Shown here: positions 22,276 through 35,650 of the stretch, piece after piece
Numbering within the stretch: the stretch's first letter is position 1
Layout: each line of letters opens with the position of its first letter
NCBI GenBank assembly: GCA_028386065.3
Contig: JAKUCV010001120.1
Location: forward strand, 1 to 64,000
Reading direction: 5' to 3'
DNA: 64,000 nt
Origin: Turnera subulata
Taxonomy: Eukaryota > Streptophyta > Magnoliopsida > Malpighiales > Passifloraceae
Translations under genes and position numbers: made by a program
The notes under the pieces: model-generated
What the model was told of the DNA's origin: nothing
Databases searched by the model: none
Seen by the model: only the letters and a program-made list of their open reading frames with translations

Positions 22276-23826
22276 AACGACGTAAGGCTCAGGAAGTTGA
22301 TAGTGCGACAAGATTCGATTTTGAATGGCTTGATGAGGATGCCCTAGACGGTGATGCCAGACGTCTTCTCCAACCCGAACAACAAACAGAGCAGCAACAG
22401 ATGGTGTGAAGGAATATAAACCATCATCACTCCTGCCGGTAAGAATGATTCTCTTGGTGCATCGATCCTTAACAAAAAAGGTATTAGGATGGAATTCAAA
22501 AAAGACATTATTGTCTTTGGTAAACTGTTGTACGGAAAGAAGAGATTTCGTTATGGAGGGAACATAAAGGACATTGTGAAGATGAAGAGGACGAGTAGTA
22601 GAAGGTATAGAAGAATTACCAATACCATTGATGGCTAGATCTTGTCCATTGCCAACTTGAACCGAGTCATTCCCAGAGTATTCATGATAAGACTGAAAAT
22701 TTTGATGATCTGGAGTGACATGGTGGCTTGCACCAGTGTCAGGATACCACTGTTGAGGTGCATATGGTTGTGCATATGACTGTGTAACAGAATTAACAAC
22801 AGGAGAGGAATCAGCATAACGTTGATAACATGTATGTGCTGTATGTCCCAGCTTGGTGCACAGCGGACACCAAGGCCTGTTGGAGTCATTATTGCGGCCA
22901 GAACGATTGTCATAGTTTTGTCGATATTGTGGCTTATTACCACGTCCTCGACCACGACGACCTCTGCCTCGGTTGTTGGAACGAGTGTCCACAGAAGGTT
23001 GCCTTTGAGTAACATGAGCAGTGGGCAGAATCGGCGCTGGAGCATCAGGGATAGTTATAGCCGGAGTGGCTAGATCGGAATCAAGCTGCAAAGCTTTAAG
23101 TGGATCACCATGAAGAATTTCATAATTCAATAAAATACTCTGGAGCTCTTCAAACTCGATGGGCTCTCGACGAGCAGTTAACGTGGTAGCAAAAGTTTTC
23201 AAGGCTGGTTGCAGTCCTCGAATAACACTTATGTTAAAGTCAAGAGTAGGAACTGGTTGTCCAGTGGCCGCCAGTTCATCAGCCAAACGTTTTGCACGGT
23301 TAAGATAACGGACGGCAGGCTCATCAGGGGATTGCACAATACTCTGAAGCGCCATATGTATGGCCATGCGACGTGTATAATCAGGAGAGGCAAGAGACGT
23401 TACAATAGCATCCCACGCAGCCTTGGACGTGGGTTTGCCAACCACCGTGGGAAAGACCTCAACAGACAAGGAGGAGTTAATGATACTCAGGATAGCTTGA
23501 TCCTGTTGAACCCATTGCAAATATGCAGGATTGGAGGAAAGAACACCTGCAGCAGAAATAATAGTAGCCGGAGGACAGGGAAAAGTCCCTGTGACATAAC
23601 CAAGGAGACCTTGGCCAGCCAGAAAGGGCTCTATTTGAGCCCGCCAAAACACATAATTGGTACGGGTAAGTTTAATGGATACAAAGTGATGAGGGTTGGA
23701 AACATGTGGTGTAGGGGCAGAGACAGTTACAGGCGCAAACATGGTTTGAGACACTGTGGCAGAAGGAGAGTTTGGAGAAGAAGAAGATGGAGAGGAAGCT
23801 GAAAAGGTGCCAGGTGCAGTGGACAT
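22186..23826 (-). pseudogene. copia gag and protease
   Basis: This 546-aa frame starts at MSTAPGTF. Gag residues ~45-240 include a UBN2-type retrotransposon gag region (FVSIKLTRTNYVFWRAQ). A basic RGRGRRGRGRG stretch comes next, then a zinc knuckle C320-x2-C323-x4-H328-x4-C333. The aspartic protease active site is DTG at 363-365 (WYPDTGASHHV). The frame continues into the integrase histidines, then leaves the correct frame at about residue 515. Up to there it is intact and could still make gag particles. Confidence 0.93.
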
Positions 23827-23874
23827 GATGAGCAGAAAAAGAAAACGCCGTTGGGCAAGATGGCTCCGCTACCA

Positions 23875-24075
23875 TATAAGAAGTATAAAGCACAAATAGG
23901 TATTTATTTGTGAAAGGCACACTAAATCAGTTGGCCATCTGTGTTATTTATATTAGCATGGATACTTTGTTACAATGATATTGAAACACTATAAGGATAT
24001 GTATGCAGAATACATGATGAGGCTAGAACTGTCAATCATTATCTAAACACTGAGGTTGAACCTTATACGCTTACA
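23875..24075 (-). repeat. 5' LTR of the young copia element
   Basis: This 201-bp LTR is almost identical to 19355-19575. It is followed (minus strand) by primer-binding site TGGTAGCGGAGCCATC at 23874-23859. Confidence 0.93.
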
Positions 24076-24080
24076 ATGAC

Positions 24081-25709
24081 CAACAACAAATTATGCTAAA
24101 AAATCTTAAATATTGTCCCACAAAAAATTATCTTCCCTAGTTCGATTTGTTTATGATACGCTGGACGTTATTTAAAAATTTAAGCATCAAAAAACAAATC
24201 CTCATTCATCCAGCCAAAACCAATTGTATTGCCTCAGTATTGACTGCCAGTAAGGGCAAGGTTAATGCCCTTTTGGAAATTTCAGCCAAAAGAATGAGAA
24301 AACACACAATGGTTAAACAAATGCAATATGGCCAAGGGGGAGTATGGGACCTCATGATATTTAATGCAGAGATTTTGACAGTTCCTTGAGGTATCAGAAG
24401 ACTGGATTCCTTGACATATCTCCATGCCGATATGCTCATTAAAAGGGCGGTTCCTAATGCGGCCGAATACTAATGAAATCGCCAAGAGTCAACAGTACCT
24501 TACTTTAATGCTCCACTACTTAGGTCTTGTTTCATTTTCAGAATTAATGGCTCGCTCCTTTCTACGTTCAAATTTGCTTTTTGTAGTTATTGTTATCGCA
24601 AGCAGTTGAACATCAGTTGTCTATGTTTTTTTGCATATACGGCGAATGTGGAACATGACGTACGGATACCACTTAAATAATACTAGTAATGTTTTAATTG
24701 TGTTCCACCAAAAGGCCAAAATTTTTAGTCGGGCAAAGCTCTGGATATCAGATGGGAAAAAATGGGGACCAAATTTTCAGAATTCTAGTACTGTGTCAAT
24801 TTCTCAGTACGCATCACCAGGCCAATTTTTTACGATCTTCTTGTCACAACTAGTTAGTTATTGCATGGTCTTAAAACGCTTTTAGTATTTTCTTTCCTAG
24901 TTAAATGCCAAGCTCAAACATGGAATGCAATTTCCCAGGAAAAGAAATGCAACTCAGACCAGATAGAGAAATGGTTACTGGTCACTCTGAAAGCGAATTT
25001 ATTATCTGATATTGGGATAAACATTTCTTTGATTAGAAGCGCCGTTGTGCCGTTAATAATTCGGCGCAGTAGGATCCTACAAAGGAAAAGTTGCGTACAA
25101 GATTTCATTTTAGATACTTCACATCACTCACATCAAACGATCGCTGTCAAAACTTGAATATATGTGGCTTCCTCATGGTCACCAACCAGGACTTTTCATC
25201 GCCGAAATATTTTGTTAACCTGCTGTAATAGTTAAAACATGATGTCCAGTGGTAGCTAGTCTGCCAGCATTTCTGCTTCATGTAGAGTATCTAGTTCTGC
25301 TCATATTTGCAAGCTAAGTGAGCACACGAACAACATATGCAATCAAAATAAACACAGATCTGATAAAACCTGTGCATGTGCACCTTTGAGTTTCTACAAA
25401 GAAATCTCCACTATACATATTCCCCCAAGATCACCAAGACAAGACCGGGGAAGAGAAAAATAACAATTAAACAGGGAGGGGTTAGAAAAGGAAAAAGAAG
25501 ACTTCAGGAGCTTATAAAAGCTCCTCTCCAATTTTGTGCAATGGAGGTACTGGACATTGGCAAGTCACAAGACCTGCCATACTTGGTCTCCACCAAATTG
25601 TAATCATCCTTTGAAAAAATCATGCCTGTGGAGGAGCCTAGGATTAGAACACGAATTTTTTCGCCAAGGTGCTGATACAATGTGAAAAGTACAGTCACCA
25701 AGAATGATG
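24081..25709. other. Intergenic / HCF101 3' side, no supported gene
   Basis: Short frames on both strands (for example 24147-24389 and 24861-25157) show no recognisable family and no splice support. The right end should contain the HCF101 3'UTR. Confidence 0.55.
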
Positions 25710-28700
25710 TCATACCCTGGCAGAAGCTGGCTCAGGAACTTCAACCAATCGTTCCATCGTTTCCAATTGGTCATAGGGAGCAATCTGAAAAAAAATATCG
25801 CATATTGAGTAACTCATACAGGTGAAAGGTTGTCCGTAGATGTAATATGCTATAACTAGCAAGTTGTCTCCTATCAATGTTTCAATTCAAAACTAGACAA
25901 GTTGTCTCCTATCAATGTTTCAATTCAAAACTAGACAAGTTTCCACCATTTCTCACGTGGAGTTGATGCAAACTTATTTTTCATTCTGGTCAAATTGAAT
26001 TAGCTGTTAGGTTCAGAAGCTCCACAAAACTGCACGCATAACAGGTGTAATCCACATTTGAAGCTGAACTTTCAATTTCTAGTTCTATTTTTACCAAGAA
26101 TGTCACAAATATGTAAAGCACCTGATTAAACCCATCTGGCCATGTAATCTCCACAGCATAGTTTCCCATTGGACGAATTTCTTGAGGTTCGATATCTTCT
26201 AAAACATCGTTGTACAGCAGCTTTTGCTCCCCGGTCCATTCATCCTATGTTTGGCATAGAAAAGTAAGAAGGCAGCCAAAAAATGCTACAAAGAATGAAC
26301 TAAGACGAACTTGTGAAAGACTTGTAATAACATTCACTGTGTTAGCCTGGATAGACAAAGTGGTATTGAGTAAGGTCAATTTCTCATTAGAAGTTTTTAT
26401 CCAAAAAAAAAAATTCTCATACGAAGTACATTAAATTTGCACTTCATAAATAACATCCGTCATATAATGTGCTGGAAAACTTGGTTGCTTCTACCCTCAA
26501 GTTGCATGATGCAAAAAGGATGAAAAAGATGAGGGAAATCTTGGATTATTTGTTTCGACTTCCAACAAGTAATTCAAGATTAGAGAAAAGGTTGTCCAAG
26601 ATACATACCACACTTTGTGCAGAGCGGTCGTTCCTCCTTACTGTTGCAGGATGCAAAAGGAATTCTTCCTCTGAATTTGGAACCTTGACCTTAATCGCCT
26701 TGATTGATTTATCGTAGGTTACAGCAGTTGAAACTAGAAGAAAAGAACAGAATACCTTGAAATTAAATTCGAAGAGAAAGTGCATCTAAAATCAGCAGTA
26801 CAAGTTTCTCAACCATAATAGATTCCAACCATGTCGCTACCATAAGTATGATATATTTGTAAAATAAAAATATCTCATCAAGGACACGATTGAAATTTTG
26901 CAAAAAGTATAAACTAGATATGTTTACCTTGTTGGCGAATCTTCGCACACTGTTGTACAACACAAACTCCAAGATTCTGAAACGTCTTAGCAACTTCACC
27001 TTGAGGATCGGCCACCACTTCAGGGATCCCGCTATCTCCAGAAGCAGATAGCTACACAGGCATCCGAACTTGATCATACATTTTCAGCATATATCAACCT
27101 TTTGATAAATCTATAGGAAATGAAGAAGTGTGATAGGAACTTAAGCTGAAAGAAAATGGATTAGTAGTAGTACTAGTAGTAGTATAAAAATTGGAAGAAA
27201 TTCTATTTGACTATAAAAAATATATAGTTTTTTTTTTAGGGAAATAAAAAATATATAGTTGAAACTACAGAAATTGGATTAAGAAATTCTATAATTTGAC
27301 TTGTTCTGATATGTAGCAGCTGAATGGCAGCTGTGAAGTCAAGCGCCAAAACAACTAAGCTTCAGAAAATTGTGGATGTGCTAAAGTTTTCTAACAAATT
27401 CATGTGAGAGAATTATAAAGTATGTTCGCAGGGACGTACTGTGGGCCTAATTGGAAGATCAAAAAGATGAGGGATTCCAAATTGTTGGACAACCTGCAAG
27501 AATATTGTGAATCCAAATCAACATATCTGTTTGTACATGTGACAGCAATAGTTTATGGTCACTGAAATCTTTCGGATTCCAATAAAACGAGAAAATGAAA
27601 TTATAGGATCCTGAGCATGCCTGAGAACCCGAACCTCTACCAAAGGGGTAGTACCGCTTTCCATCAGCATCAAAGTGACACATATTTTCCACTACAGCAA
27701 TGCAGGGTACCTGTCCGCTTGAATAGTCAAGATCGAGATGTATATGTTAAGCAATGAGAATACTGTGAACAATACCGATTTTATCACTGTTCCATCCCAC
27801 GTTAAATGCATAAGTGATTAACTTGGACATACATGATTCCAAATATAGAAAATTTTCATGCACGTCCATCTCAATATCATATCATAAAGAAACAATTGAA
27901 AAATGCTATCAAATGAATTGATCTAGTAAGAACTCAGGAGGTTACTGTTAAAAAGAAATGCACACCTTCAGCTTCGAAAACATGCGAACTCCTTTTGCAA
28001 CATCGATGAATGCTAGCTTTTGAGGTGTAGTGACAATAACAGCAGCAGTTAATGGGACTACCTGAAAATCACACTTGTTCAGAAAAGCAGAAGCATCGAA
28101 ATGCCCAGTCTATGAACAGGTAAAATACTACCCAATAGAGGCATTGACGAAAGCTTTTCGACAATATTATACACAAAATTTACAATTGAATAAAGTATGT
28201 TTACTGGGTGATCGAAGAATCAAAACCTGGCAGAGAGTAAGCTGTATATCACCAGTTCCTGGTGGCATATCGATCACAAGGTAATCCAGCTCTCCCCTGA
28301 GATTTGACCACCATATATAAATGGTGGTTAATAAAGTGACATGAAATAAAAGTTTCAAAGTAGAAGCATGTTCCATTCATTAATGAATTAACCAAATGGT
28401 AATTGTTGTATAACTGGGACCGAAAGCATCCAAAAAGGAAAAGTAACATTCTACTATCTCTTTTGCCACTTCTTTGAGATTTATATCATATTCAGAAGCT
28501 AAGCATACCACTCTGTAGTTGTCAGGAGTTGATTAATGACCCCAGAAACCATAGGTCCTCGCATTATTGCCCGTCCTTGTCCAGCATATCCAAAAGACAC
28601 CAACTTGACTCCCATATAGTCAGTTGGAATGATGGTTCTCTTCTCTGGATTCTACATTAAATCTTAATGCATTCATTATTTGCATCAGTTAGTAACCTTT

Positions 28701-30778
28701 ATCTATAAAATAAAGGAGTTCAATCTAAAATTTACCATTTCTAGCAATCGATTTTCAGGGGAGACCATGGTTGGTAAACTTGGACCATAGACATCGGCAT
28801 CAAAGATACCTACTCTTGCACCCATACCTGCCAAAGTGTATGCAAGGTTTACTGCTACAGTTGATTTACCCACGCCTCCCTGCAGAACTTTTCACAAACG
28901 GCAGTGATGAGAGGAAGAGTTAAAAGCAAAGTCATTATGCTCTTTTTATTTTACACTCTCAGCAACAAAAATAAATTAGCAGAAGAGATGAAAATAGTAA
29001 GCAAAACTCTTAAAATGTGATGATCTGCTTTAAGATCAAAAGTCAAGTCACCTTCAGCAGAAATTTCATTAATTATACATCTACATAAAAATAATGGAAA
29101 TCAAGTCATTCAGAAAGACCAGCAGAGTTCAAATACAATGTGAAAAACCTTTTCTGTGCTTAACATGTTCATTCTTTTCTTCTTTTTCCTTTGTGCAGAA
29201 TTGTGTTTGTGTTCAAAGCACATAATTGATGCCCGAGAAGATACGTATTGCCCTTGGATAACGGCAATAAGGAGCCAGAAATTTTAGTATAAAGATGTTC
29301 TATATGGACATGCAAAGCAACCAAAAAAAAAACGAAAGTTCAAGGGGAAGTCTACCTTGCAACTCGAAACAGCAATAATATTCGATATGGTCTGCAACCC
29401 TGCAGGAAGTTGGCCTGCATAAACGGGTCTAGCAGGTTGTGCTGACATTGTAACCTCGACATTCCTCACCCATGGAAGCGCAGCCACTACCTCATTTGCT
29501 TGTTGCTCAAACTGTTGCAATCAAATCTTATCACAGTTACTACACCAGAATCAGAGTACAACAATCTACGGAGTAAACCCAAGTCAAAGTACCACAAAGT
29601 TGAGAGTATTGCTCGAGTATTAGAGAAGCCATATCACTGATAAAACCAATTAAAGGAAGCTGAATTCACATATTCTTATACACCTAACTTAAGGTTATTT
29701 CTATAAAAATAAACACGTCATCAAAGAAAAACTAATTCTAGAATGATAAAATGATGGAGTTATTTACCAGGTCCTTGATTGGACATGCCGGGGTTGTGAG
29801 CTCTAACCGAAACGAAACCTGCACACAAGATTATTCAAAAACAGCTTAGAAGACAACACTTTATGCTTCAACAATCTTGTGAGCAAGGAAAACCTTCTCC
29901 ATTCTGTTCTAGACGACAACCTGCCCCTGAGCTTCATCGATCTCAAGATCTTTCACGAAGCCACACGTGACAATATCTGTTCCAAAATCTGGATCAATAA
30001 TCTGAGACAATGCTTTCAGTACATCACCCTCAGCTGTTCCAGCTGGTCTCGTGGAAGCGCCAGCTACAAATAACCACAAACAAATTTTGGACGAAACAAA
30101 CAACATAAGTAACGTAATCCCACCATTAGTAGCAAGCAACTCAAAATTTCCTTCTTCCTGGATGGCCACAACTCAAAAGTAATTTACAATTATAGATTTT
30201 CCTACAAAACTCGACTGACTACTTCAGTACCACTACCCGAAGCTCGCTAGTCTCTGCCATCAAGAACTTGGATAACGGCAGCTCTAAGATAAAACTGTTG
30301 CAAAACAGTCCCTATAGTTTTCACAATCTTCACATGAAGCTCATAAAGTTGTGAAAACATCAAAACCATCCCGGAATCATCCAGATTACTACATAAGCCG
30401 TCCCCTCCTTCTTATCCAGCTTGCGGTTAAGTAAAGCTACTAGTAGCTAAAAGGTTTACTTACTCACCTTCAAGAGGAGAAGCTTTAGTTATGATCTTTC
30501 CAAAACCGGAGCGTTTCGTATGCGATACGCATGTTGTGTTCCTTTCGAGCGAGCAGTTGATAGCCGCCGACAACGGGACGCCTTTCTCCGGCGGAAGTAG
30601 CCAGCCTGGAAACAACAGGCACCGAAATTTTCAGGATTTCTTTTTCTTTTGCGTTTTTTCTTCTAAAGCGGAGCAGTAATGAAGCAGTGGTTGCGAGAAG
30701 ATTACCTGCTTTCGTCTGCGAATTCAAGCTTTGTAAAGAGAGATGCAAGGAGGAGAAGTGTGCATGGAGAAGTTGCAT
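25710..30778 (-). CDS. HCF101: HCF101, chloroplast [4Fe-4S] scaffold/carrier P-loop protein
   Basis: Fifteen coding exons give 534 aa: 30778-30706, 30605-30468, 30063-29921, 29818-29768, 29511-29356, 28879-28736, 28651-28509, 28296-28227, 28061-27966, 27710-27621, 27493-27440, 27051-26928, 26733-26609, 26244-26122, 25784-25710. All phases agree. The N-terminus is Ser/Thr-rich like a plastid transit peptide. A DUF59/MIP18 domain covers ~80-180, with Cys130 in TTPACP. The Mrp/NBP35 ATPase follows (GGVGKST at 188-194; [10 protein letters not shown] near 290), with Cys349 (ENMC) and Cys421. A C-terminal DUF971 domain covers ~430-520. In Arabidopsis this protein binds a 4Fe-4S cluster in the stroma and is needed for photosystem I and ferredoxin-thioredoxin reductase. 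The cysteines match the known cluster ligands with a two-residue offset. Exon 10 ends in a GC donor. It appears intact. Confidence 0.96.
25860..25935. repeat. 38-bp perfect tandem duplication in the last HCF101 intron
   Basis: Units 25860-25897 and 25898-25935 are identical. They lie in the intron between exons 14 and 15, away from the splice sites. Confidence 0.9.
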
Positions 30779-32076
30779 TTTAGAGAGTTGAGGGAAAGCA
30801 AGGCGAGAGAGACTGGGGCAGTGAGTGGCTCGCGTGAGCCTCGCGTTTATGGCTGATATAAACGATAATTCTGAGTTGTGGAATTGAACGACGGCGTTTC
30901 ATCTTGGCAGTGGTTGATTTGGCAAAAGCATTTTCGCGGTTAGTCTCAAAAGTTCAAAGGAAAAGTAGTAAAAACAAAAAGGTATTTTCGAGGGGTTTTC
31001 CAAAAATTTCCATCAGCTCTTCCTTTCTTTGCTTGTAACTTCGTATTTTTTACCTTTTCATTAAAGAATAGCACTGTTTTTTTTTTTTTTTCTAACACGT
31101 CGGACTCCTAGTAACTACCCACAAATCCCAATCCCTAAGCTAAATAAAACTTAAAAACAGAATTGTTCCGAGCAATTGTTATCCATTTGTGTTAACAACT
31201 AGGAGTAGACCATAACCAGGCTGAAAATAAACAAAGCTCCCCCAGTGTGAGCTCTTCTCATGCGTCTGCACAACCACGGAGCATCGCCATTCCGCAAGTC
31301 CATTCCGCCATTCATTCACTTGATTTTTTTCTTATACAACATTCACACTTGCATTTTGACAATGTATAAACAAACGAATGTCAAAATTTCTTTCCCTAAA
31401 AGGTTTAGTCTTATGGTCATCATGTTTTTAATCAATTGTCAATCTCAACCTATAATAATTAAACAAAGTCCATTCCAGGGTCAATCCCTATTTCTAGTTT
31501 TTTTTCTCCTAACAAAAACAATCAAGTAGGTTATGAATGCGTTGGATACATCGAAGGCTGATGGTCAATTGTCAAACCATCTACGAAGGGTTAACAAAAA
31601 CCCAATTGACAATAAATTGGACATTTCTCCTACGACAGAATAGAACAGCAAGTACTAAGAAGGCGTGGGTCATCAAATAAGCAAGTAAACTCTGCCGTCA
31701 ACTAATGTATCCTTCTTTGACATAAAGAAAGAAAAAATAAGAATCGAATCCCTAAATGAGGGTGCCCTTGGTAACTAAGGACTAATGGATAAATGTGATA
31801 AGGAAAATCTTAGCATGCAGATGCCTTCCCAGAAGCTTTGACATGCTAATATCCTCAACAGCAACAAGCCTTGTCCAAGGCCTTAAAATACGAACCATCT
31901 CTGCTACCAGCAACCAATCTTTTAGCCGGACAAACTTGTCCCTAATATAAATCAATCACTTCCGAAAGTAAAAATGCCTGTACAAAGAGCGGCGAAATAA
32001 TCAGAGGAAACTTGTCGGAAGGAAAAAAATAATTATGAAGCAAATGACACCCTTCTTTTAGAATTTCTGCCCTACT
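30779..32076. other. HCF101 promoter / VRN5 3' side
   Basis: This is the spacer between two genes on the same strand. It holds a poly-T run near 31077-31092 and a CATAAACGCG/TTATAT-rich stretch just upstream of HCF101 that could act as its core promoter. No frame here is convincing. Confidence 0.5.
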
Positions 32077-35000
32077 TCAATGCCACAGCTTACTACAGAA
32101 ACCGTTACGTGGCCTCTTGTTTGATATGATATCTGAAAATGAGTCAACCAACTGCCCTGCCAAACTACTTGGATCATCAATCAAAGTTTGGATGAAGGTG
32201 TTAACCACTCTTCTCTCCTGTTCCGTGGATCTTAAACTAAACCATGTCAGCAACTTCAACCTAAATTCCTGGTTAATGTGACCCTCACACTCCAACCATC
32301 GTATTATCTTCACACAGTACTCAAAGTTCTCATCTAAGGAACCTGAACTATTGGAGACATGGAAAGGTGACCCATTTATCAGAGTGCTGTCACAGTCATG
32401 CATCTCCTCGATCGACTGTGCAGCCCTTTTCCTGCACAACTCGGTCCGAGAATCACTAGGTTCATGGACCCATGTCTGGGAGTCACCACTACCATGTGAC
32501 CTGGCCAAATTATTTTTCTCTATGTCATCAGAAGCTGAATCATCATCAGGCTCGATAGCCTGCCCCAGTGTGCAACCATTATCCTCATCCCGGGAGGACT
32601 CAAATGGAGGGGTAAGTTCTTCATTCAAATCAGGTACGGAAACAACATTCAAGTCAAGCCCACGAGAAACAGATGGTACTGCATCTTCCACTTTTTCAGG
32701 CATGAGCACTTTCCCTGCTCCACAACATTTTTCAGTATCGGCACTGCAGAAACTTTCCAAGCAACCTTGTTCCTGAGCCCAAGCCAGTTGAAGGATCTTT
32801 CCAAGATCCCGGACCTTGAATCCAGAAGAATTGCCAGCTGTTGTACTTTTGGAATCCTTCTTGGAACTATAACTACTTCCTGCAATGAGGCTGTTCTCTT
32901 TCTTATTCCGGGCTACTGAAGGATTAGGATTCTTATGGATTATCTCTATGCTCTTGGTAAAACACTTAGCCTCAGAGTGACCCAAGTCACCAGCTTCTGT
33001 ATATGAAACAATACGGAAAGTATACTCTGTGCAGGGCCGTAAATTCGATATCAGAATCCTTCTCTGAGTTCTTGGAAAGACGCAAATGGGATCTTTTGTT
33101 TGGGTTTCTTCTCTGCTCCGGCAATACCAGAGCTTATAACCTTTAATATCGTCAGATGATGGACTAGAGAGGTCAAGCAAAATAATTACAACAGATGAAG
33201 ATGTCACTTCTTCAAATAAGAACCTGCAAGCAGCAGGGAGGGAATCCTCTGCAGAATAGACAAAAAACATATGGTTATTGGTTTCAGTAAGCTTCTTTGT
33301 TTGTTATTCACAGTATTTGGGTCGAAAAGAGCTAAACCTCTGCACTTAGGATCCACATTAGAAATTGTAGCCAGCCTCTCGTCTGCTTTCTCAATTGCAA
33401 GCGAGCAAAGTTTCTGCACGTCACCAGCAACAGAGAGTCTGCTGACAATGCCTCGTGCCATCTTGGCAGAAACACCATTCACTGGACCCACCTCTGTTTC
33501 TAGCTTAGCCTTGGCATCTTTTACAATTTCATGCAGTTCTTCAAATTTTGAAGTCCCATCAAGTAGCCTGTAGCTCAAGTATATCCGATAACAAAGCACA
33601 TCAACACGACGGGCATCCTTCGCAATCATTAGCTGCTTCTTCCAACATCTGCCAACAGGAATCAGATCAGACCAAGATCATCAATACAATATGAAATCCA
33701 TTAAGTGCTCTTAATTTCATTTCCAGCTGTTATATATAGTCTTCGTTAAAACCAAACAGAAATTTCCGATGGATTTGGACACATTATAAAGCTAAGCACA
33801 TTACATGCCCTTTTCATTCCAACACCAAATGGAAGCCTCCCCAACATTAAAGCAGCAAAGTATTTCATAAAATGACTGGGTAAGGAGACATTTGTGAAAA
33901 CGTTCCAAAATGAAGAACTATAGATAATCAACCAACAATTGCAAAAATAAAATAAATGCCTGATTGAAACAATTGTATTTTCCGAGAAAGGGACAGCATA
34001 ATGGATGGAGCTTACTTACCCAAGGATTCCTGAAACTTTACCACATGAAGCACAGCAATAACTACCATCTAGCTGCATCAATTGTCCAAGATCAACAACA
34101 CCCACCTTTTCGCGTTGAAGGGCACACTCCATGTGACAAGACAGCCCGCAGGAGTCACCCTGCCCATTTTCAGATGTGCAAACCAGCCAGAGACTAGGGT
34201 CTTTATTGTCATCAAATAAATGGCATATGCAGCAAGAGCACCTCTTGCAGAATGTGTCATCAATAGATAGAACAGCTCTACAAGCAGAATTTTTACAAAT
34301 CCAGGAGTTTGAACATCCAAAATCAGGTGACTGTTCAGAAGCAAGTAGGACCCGCGTGGGGTTTTCCCCCTTCCTTTGTTGCTTCTTCAAGGCTGGCTGA
34401 TTACCGGGACTACATGCAGCTTTTTTTGACTCCTGCTTCTTCATAGTCTTAATACCAGTCTTTTGAAGTTCTGTCGTCTTGCTTTTTGATGAAACTGATT
34501 GTTTCTTGTCCTTATCAAAGCAAGTCCGAAGAAGTTCCTTTTTTGGACCAGATTTTAGAAACTCTTGAAGGAGTTCCGGGCTCCTGGAAGCATCATCTGA
34601 ATTCCCGTTTTTCTCAGGGGTGCTTTGCACACTGGATGAGAGGCTTTGAACACCAGAAACTGAGATAGCAACATCAAAACAAGAAAAAGCTCAAGTTTTT
34701 GGCAGAAAATAGAACACATAATATGCTTTTCTATCAAAAGCAAATTTAATTACAACATGCAGCAGTATCAACGTATATTCGCATCCTCCTATACGTAAAC
34801 ATGATCACTCCACCCAGAGAGGTCATTAATTTGGATTCAGAAAGCATGCAATACAACTCGTTTCCTCCATCGACAACTTTTTCACCCCTAGACGTCAAAA
34901 GACCAATCACGGAAACCCCTTTACAATGGCATTGGCATCTATATGTCACCTATTTGCTGCTAAAACAATATTTCTATTTTACCACCCACAATCACCTACA

Positions 35001-35613
35001 GAATCAAGCTTGATCAGCATAGTTTCCTAACCAATTGAGCACCAACAACCTTCACCTAAGAAACAGCATATCCTATCACTAAGTTTTGGAAGTCACAAGT
35101 AAACTCTAATTCTACACCAACACTTTACATTTTCACGAGGCATCATAGTTGACATTCTTTAGGAAAAAAAAAAAAGAAAAAGAAAATGCAGAACCATTCT
35201 GCAATACTGATCCATCCCAGTAGCCATAAACATTCATCTTTACTTCTTCGTGAAATATACCAAAGCATGTAAGGAAGAGTAGTAATATGAGGATGCATTT
35301 ACCAGCAAAACATATCCTGCTCACCGTCAAATTTTAGCTTCCCCTGTAATCAGGAAGCCTCAATGACTGGAAGATAAAAAATCACAAGCAGGGAAATAAA
35401 TTGCTCTTGTAAAAGTGAAACTTAAGCGCTCATTCTTTAATGGTAATCAGTAACGCAAACTATATTCTCATAATTAATCTCCACCTTTATAAGCAAGAAC
35501 CAAAGCAAACAATATATAGCAACACATTGACAAAATCCAATAGGAAGTCGTAGATCGTGAAAGAAAAGATGGGAAGCCATACCTTTAGCCAGACATTTAT
35601 CCTCTGAATCCAT
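32077..35613 (-). CDS. VRN5: VIN3-like PHD/FNIII/VID protein (VRN5/VIL1)
   Basis: Four coding exons give 717 aa: 35613-35583, 34659-34020, 33648-33338, 33248-32077. Phases agree. The start is the Met of MDSEDKCLAK. A Cys-rich PHD finger lies at ~130-220 (SWICKNSACRAV, CKRCSCCICHLFDD, CGLSCHMECAL, YCCASCG). The conserved KDARRVDVLCYRIYLSYRL block follows. A fibronectin type III domain spans ~340-430 (NLRPCTEYTFRIVSY) and a C-terminal VID dimerisation domain ~630-710 (YCVKIIRWLECEGHI), ending KLWH. This family works with PRC2 to silence FLC-type genes in the nucleus during vernalization. VIL1 rather than VIL2 is chosen from the N-terminal wording and the gene order next to HCF101. The 3' exon includes an acidic, low-complexity linker. 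Confidence 0.94.
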
Positions 35614-35650
35614 TGTTCAACAGGCTGCCACAATAACTTTTGCAGCCGAA

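Larger units (their letters stand above)
19355..24075 (-). mobile_element. Young, nearly complete Ty1/copia element (Ale/Retrofit-like)
   Basis: The 4.7-kb element lies on the minus strand with a 5-bp duplication ATGAC (19350-19354 and 24076-24080). The 5' LTR is 24075-23875 (201 bp) and the 3' LTR is 19575-19355 (221 bp). LTRs differ by about three substitutions and one ~20-bp indel, so insertion is recent. They start TGTAAGCG and end CTTATA. The primer-binding site TGGTAGCGGAGCCATC directly follows the 5' LTR, and a polypurine tract GCGGGGGGA precedes the 3' LTR. All copia domains follow in order: gag, protease, integrase, RT, RNase H. Short LTRs and wording of the domains suggest the Ale/Retrofit lineage. 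Two frameshifts (near 22290 and 21175) break the polyprotein, so this copy is probably not autonomous. Confidence 0.95.

Noticed and set aside
30485..30700. Read-through of HCF101 exon 1 into the intron and exon 2 in another frame
   Set aside because: Splicing at the GTAATC donor (30705) to exon 2 gives the HCF101 transit-peptide region in the correct phase.
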